Positions 13,269-15,767 of a DNA stretch of 15,767 bases are shown piece by piece. Source of the DNA: JBKHDT01 sp049974825 (lineage in GTDB: Bacteria; Pseudomonadota; Gammaproteobacteria; Halothiobacillales; Halothiobacillaceae); assembly GCA_049974825.1 (NCBI GenBank), contig JBNGDJ010000053.1:1-15767 (forward strand). The letters are read 5' to 3'. Position numbers and translations under genes: made by a program. The notes beneath the pieces were generated by a model, which was given only the letters and a program-made list of their open reading frames with translations, did no database searches and was not told where the DNA came from. Within the stretch, counting starts at the first letter, position 1; every line of letters begins with the position of its first letter.

Positions 13269-15137
13269 CTACTGCGCCAGCCCCTCGTGAAACCAGGCAT
13301 GAATGCGCTCGGCCAGGGCCCGGCTGACGCCGGGCACCGTGGCGATTTCGTCTATTCCCGCACGCTTGAGCGCCTGCAATCCGCCAAAATGCTTGAGCAG
13401 CGCCTGACGCCGGCGTGGGNNNNNNNNNNGGCCCACGCCGGGAATCTGCTGCAGGTTTGATTCACTACGGGCCTTGCCACGGCGGGCCCGGTGTCCCGTG
13501 ATGGCAAACCGGTGTGCCTCGTCCCGCACCTGCTGGATCAGGTGCAGCGCCGGGTCGTGCGGGTCCAGCCGAAGTTCGCCCCGGCCGTCCGTGAAGATCA
13601 GGCGCTCCTCCCCGGCCTTGCGCGCCGGCCCCTTGGCCACCCCCACCACGCGCACCGAGTCGAGTGACAACTCTTCAAGCACATCCAGTGCCTGGCGTAC
13701 CTGTCCCTGCCCCCCGTCGATCAGCAACAGATCGGGCAGGGTGCCGGATTCACGGACGGCCCTGCCGAAACGACGAGTCAGGGCCTGGTGCATGGCCGCG
13801 TAGTCATCGCCGGCGGCCACGTCCTGAATGTTGAAGCGTCGGTACTGCGATTTCTCTGCGCCCTCCGGTCCGAACACCACGCAGGAGGCCACGGTGGCCT
13901 CACCGTGGCTGTGACTGATATCAAAGCATTCAACCCGACGCAGGGCGTCGCCGCCAAGCCAGGACTCCAGCGCCTTCCAGCGGGCCTGCTGGTTCCCGCG
14001 CGAAGCCAGGCGGGAAGCCAGCGCGATCCGTGCATTGTCCACGGTGTTTTCCAGCCAGTGACTGCCCTTGCCACGCTGCGGCTGGCTGATACGCACCCGT
14101 CGACCCGCCCGGCTGCCCAGCGCCTCGCCCAGCCACTCGGCATCGTCAATCGGCTCGTTGACCAGGATGCGCTCCGGCGCCTCGCGCTCGGCGTAGTACT
14201 GGCCAACAAAGGCCGAGAGAATCTCCGCCGGCGGCAAAGCCTCGGGCAGGTCCGGAAAATACGGCCGGGTTCCCAGGTGACGCCCGTCACGAATGGTCGC
14301 CACGCTGATGCAGGCCAGCCCCCCGTCAGTCACGATCGCGACCACGTCGGCATCCCCGGATACGCCGGTGACGTGCTGCTGCTCGCTGATTGAGCGCAGC
14401 ATCCCGATCTGGTCGCGCAGGGTGGCCGCCTGTTCGAAATCAAGGGCCGCCGCGGCCTGCTCCATGCGCAGCACGAGCCGGTCGATCAGCGACCGACTCT
14501 GCCCGGCAAGAAAAGCCACCGTGTCATCGACGTCCTGCCGGTATTCCTCTTCGGACACGTAGCCGACGCAAGGCGCCTTGCAACGGCCGATCTGGTACTG
14601 AAGGCAGGGTCGGCTGCGGTTGCGGAACACGCTGTCCTCGCACTGGCGCACCTTGAAAATCTTCTCAAGCAGGTTGAGCGTCTCGCGAACGGAGACCGCC
14701 GAGGCGTACGGGCCGAAGTACCGGCCCGGCTTGCGCCGCGAACCCCGGTGATAGGCCAGACGCGGAAAGGATTCGCCCACCGACACGTAAACCCAGGGAT
14801 AGCTCTTGTCGTCCCGGAGCAGCACGTTGTAGCGCGGCCGATGGGCCTTGATCAGGTTGCTTTCCAGCAGCAGCGCCTCGGCCTCCGTCCGGGTGACTGT
14901 CACCTCGATGTCGGCAATCTGCGCGACCAGGGCGCGGGTCTTGGGCGCGGCCTGCTGACTGCGAAAATAACTGGAAAGCCGTTTTTTGAGATTGCGCGCC
15001 TTGCCGACGTAGAGGATTTCGCCGGCCGCATCGTACATGCGGTAGACACCGGGCCGCTCGGTGACTTCCCTGAGGAAGGCCCTGGAATCGAACAGCTCCC
15101 CAGGCTCAGGCATCGTGATTGCTTCCGGCTCGCTCAT
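13269..15137 (-). CDS. uvrC: Excinuclease ABC subunit UvrC (contains a 10-N gap)
   Basis: UvrC makes both incisions around bulky DNA lesions in nucleotide excision repair with UvrA and UvrB. Domains in order: GIY-YIG nuclease (RPGVYRMYDAAGEILYVGKA), four cysteines spaced C-x11-C-x7-C-x3-C (CEDSVF...KAPC), as in the iron-sulfur site of E. coli UvrC, a UVR/UvrB-binding segment (ALDFEQAATLRDQI), the RNase H-like nuclease (VECFDISHSHGEATVASCVV and LLLIDGGQGQ), and C-terminal helix-hairpin-helix motifs. Ten Ns fall in the first hairpin, between QIPGVG and PRRRQALLKHFGGL; these are contiguous in homologues, so the four unknown residues are probably artificial. Start choice is open: ATG 15137 (GGCGGA upstream), ATG 15113, or TTG 15158 overlapping the CYTH stop. 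It is the second gene of a CYTH-uvrC operon. Confidence 0.95.
   Translation of the reverse strand: MSEPEAITMPEPGELFDSRAFLREVTERPGVYRMYDAAGEILYVGKARNLKKRLSSYFRSQQAAPKTRALVAQIADIEVTVTRTEAEALLLESNLIKAHRPRYNVLLRDDKSYPWVYVSVGESFPRLAYHRGSRRKPGRYFGPYASAVSVRETLNLLEKIFKVRQCEDSVFRNRSRPCLQYQIGRCKAPCVGYVSEEEYRQDVDDTVAFLAGQSRSLIDRLVLRMEQAAAALDFEQAATLRDQIGMLRSISEQQHVTGVSGDADVVAIVTDGGLACISVATIRDGRHLGTRPYFPDLPEALPPAEILSAFVGQYYAEREAPERILVNEPIDDAEWLGEALGSRAGRRVRISQPQRGKGSHWLENTVDNARIALASRLASRGNQQARWKALESWLGGDALRRVECFDISHSHGEATVASCVVFGPEGAEKSQYRRFNIQDVAAGDDYAAMHQALTRRFGRAVRESGTLPDLLLIDGGQGQVRQALDVLEELSLDSVRVVGVAKGPARKAGEERLIFTDGRGELRLDPHDPALHLIQQVRDEAHRFAITGHRARRGKARSESNLQQIPGVGXXXXPRRRQALLKHFGGLQALKRAGIDEIATVPGVSRALAERIHAWFHEGLAQ
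13410..13439. other. Assembly gap (10 N) inside a perfect palindrome
   Basis: Ns occupy 13420-13429. The flanks are CCGGCGTGGG on the left and GGCCCACGCCGG on the right. Merging them with a two-base overlap gives CCGGCGTGGGCCCACGCCGG, a 20-bp perfect palindrome. Ten Ns plus two duplicated bases equal exactly four codons, so the merge keeps uvrC in frame. Confidence 0.85.
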
Positions 15138-15154
15138 CAAAGAGGTCCGCCGCG

Positions 15155-15625
15155 TCAATTCCAGTCCCGGTAAGGATGGCGCACCAGGCTCACGTTGTAA
15201 TAACGCGGATCATCCGAAACCTCCTCGCCCAACCAGTCGGGCATCCGGATGGGCTGCTCGGCATGCTCGAGTTCGAGCTCCGCCACCACCAGCCCCGCAT
15301 TGTCTCCCTCGAAGACATCGACCTCGAAGTGGTGGCCCTGATCCTCCACAATGTGACGGATCTTTTCGATCCGAGGCCCGATGCAGAGGTTGTCCAGCAT
15401 TTCGCCAGCTTCCCGGACATCGATCTCGTACTCGTACTCGTGCCGGGTAACGCCCAGCGTCATGCTCTTGATGTTCAGGTACCCGCGATCTCCGGCCACC
15501 CGCACCCGCACCGAGGCCGGGCCGGATTCAGTCATGTATCCCTGCCGCATCGGTACCGAGCGCACGACATGATTGCGCCAGCCGTCCGACCGGACCAGGA
15601 ACTTGCGTTCGATCTCGATTCCCAT
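15155..15625 (-). CDS. CYTH domain-containing protein (triphosphate tunnel metalloenzyme)
   Basis: This 156-residue protein starts MGIEIERKFLV, the ExExK signature of the CYTH/triphosphate tunnel family, whose small bacterial members typically hydrolyse inorganic tripolyphosphate or similar triphosphates with a divalent metal. Further barrel-strand motifs are SVRVRVAGDRGYLNIKS, EYEYEIDV, KIRHIVE, FEVDVFEG and LVVAELELE, with alternating charged residues facing the tunnel. Length is normal for single-domain CYTH proteins, and nothing appears to be missing. AAGGTGAG lies six bases ahead of ATG 15625. The stop overlaps a possible TTG start of uvrC and lies 17 bases before the preferred uvrC ATG, so the two genes form an operon. 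I know no functional reason for this pairing. The upstream DNA is a run of hairpins; no clear promoter was found. Confidence 0.92.
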   Translation of the reverse strand: MGIEIERKFLVRSDGWRNHVVRSVPMRQGYMTESGPASVRVRVAGDRGYLNIKSMTLGVTRHEYEYEIDVREAGEMLDNLCIGPRIEKIRHIVEDQGHHFEVDVFEGDNAGLVVAELELEHAEQPIRMPDWLGEEVSDDPRYYNVSLVRHPYRDWN

Positions 15626-15653
15626 TCGTCACTCACCTTTGGGCAATATCCGA

Positions 15654-15689
15654 GGGAAGGTCTGCACAAATGCAGACCTTCCCGTGCAG
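15654..15689. repeat. 36-bp hairpin repeat C, copy 2
   Basis: GGGAAGGTCTGCA (15654-15666) pairs perfectly over 13 bp with TGCAGACCTTCCC (15671-15683) around loop CAAA, then GTGCAG. It differs from the copy at 11885-11920 by one base, which restores a G-C pair. It lies about 30 bases upstream of the CYTH start. Confidence 0.8.
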
Positions 15690-15705
15690 GGCAAGGACGC
15701 CCTGC
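15686..15705. repeat. Hairpin 2 of the run
   Basis: GCAGGGC (15686-15692) pairs perfectly with GCCCTGC (15699-15705) across the loop AAGGAC. It begins within the end of repeat C copy 2. Confidence 0.6.
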
Positions 15706-15709
15706 CGCA

Positions 15710-15727
15710 CAATGGCGCAAGCCATTG
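15710..15727. repeat. Hairpin 3 of the run, with GCAA tetraloop
   Basis: CAATGGC (15710-15716) pairs perfectly with GCCATTG (15721-15727) around GCAA, a GNRA-type loop if transcribed rightward. It contains the CGCAAGCCATTGA element B also found at 11028-11040. Confidence 0.6.
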
Positions 15728-15736
15728 AATTGCGGA

Positions 15737-15765
15737 GCCCGGGCCGAGCATGTATCGGCCCGGGC
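15737..15765. repeat. Hairpin 4 of the run, 11-bp GC-rich stem
   Basis: GCCCGGGCCGA (15737-15747) pairs perfectly with TCGGCCCGGGC (15755-15765) around GCATGTA. It is strong enough to be a terminator stem, but the window ends two bases later, so a T-run on the plus strand cannot be judged; on the minus strand the bases after it are not T-rich. Confidence 0.65.
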
Positions 15766-15767
15766 GT

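Overview
The window is chromosomal DNA from a high-GC gammaproteobacterium. Codon usage, a gammaproteobacterial-type UvrC and frequent ATGA/TTGA gene overlaps fit this. The Chromatiales/Lysobacterales (Wenzhouxiangella-like) area is my guess at placement, not something I can prove from sequence alone. Ten protein genes can be supported. No tRNA, rRNA, CRISPR array or insertion sequence is visible.

Left part (1-4660): a two-gene operon encodes a circularly permuted ATP-grasp enzyme and its alpha-E partner. It converges on a c-di-GMP-type HD-GYP gene on the minus strand. Next comes about 750 bases without a convincing gene. This stretch is not featureless: it holds a Fur-box-like site overlapping divergent promoter elements, followed on the plus strand by a dense set of perfectly paired helices that ends in a Rho-independent terminator. 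I propose a free-standing structured RNA there.

Centre (4662-11885): a photolyase/cryptochrome-family gene (minus) is divergent from a tight plus-strand operon of FAD-dependent oxidoreductase, DUF1365 protein, cyclopropane-synthase-like methyltransferase and GPH/MFS transporter, with a DUF3833 lipoprotein downstream. The same gene set occurs in other proteobacteria in light/singlet-oxygen regulons (LitR/CarH or RpoE-ChrR) and includes homologues of the furan fatty acid genes. The shared intergenic region carries two 11-bp-phased TATACA direct repeats, as in CarH/LitR operators, covering -10 elements of both directions. The inferred picture is a light-induced programme that repairs DNA (photolyase) and modifies unsaturated membrane lipids (operon). 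The photolyase ends in a textbook sliding-clamp-binding pentapeptide, QLSLF, and has lost the FAD-proximal Trp of the classical electron-transfer triad. The methyltransferase has lost two of the bicarbonate ligands of true cyclopropane synthases.

Right part (11886-15767): an unrecognised three-helix membrane protein converges on a minus-strand CYTH triphosphatase-uvrC operon. A 10-N assembly gap inside uvrC sits exactly at the centre of a 20-bp perfect palindrome and looks artificial. Two copies of a 36-bp hairpin repeat flank this part. The copy upstream of the CYTH gene begins a run of four consecutive perfect hairpins that reaches the end of the window.
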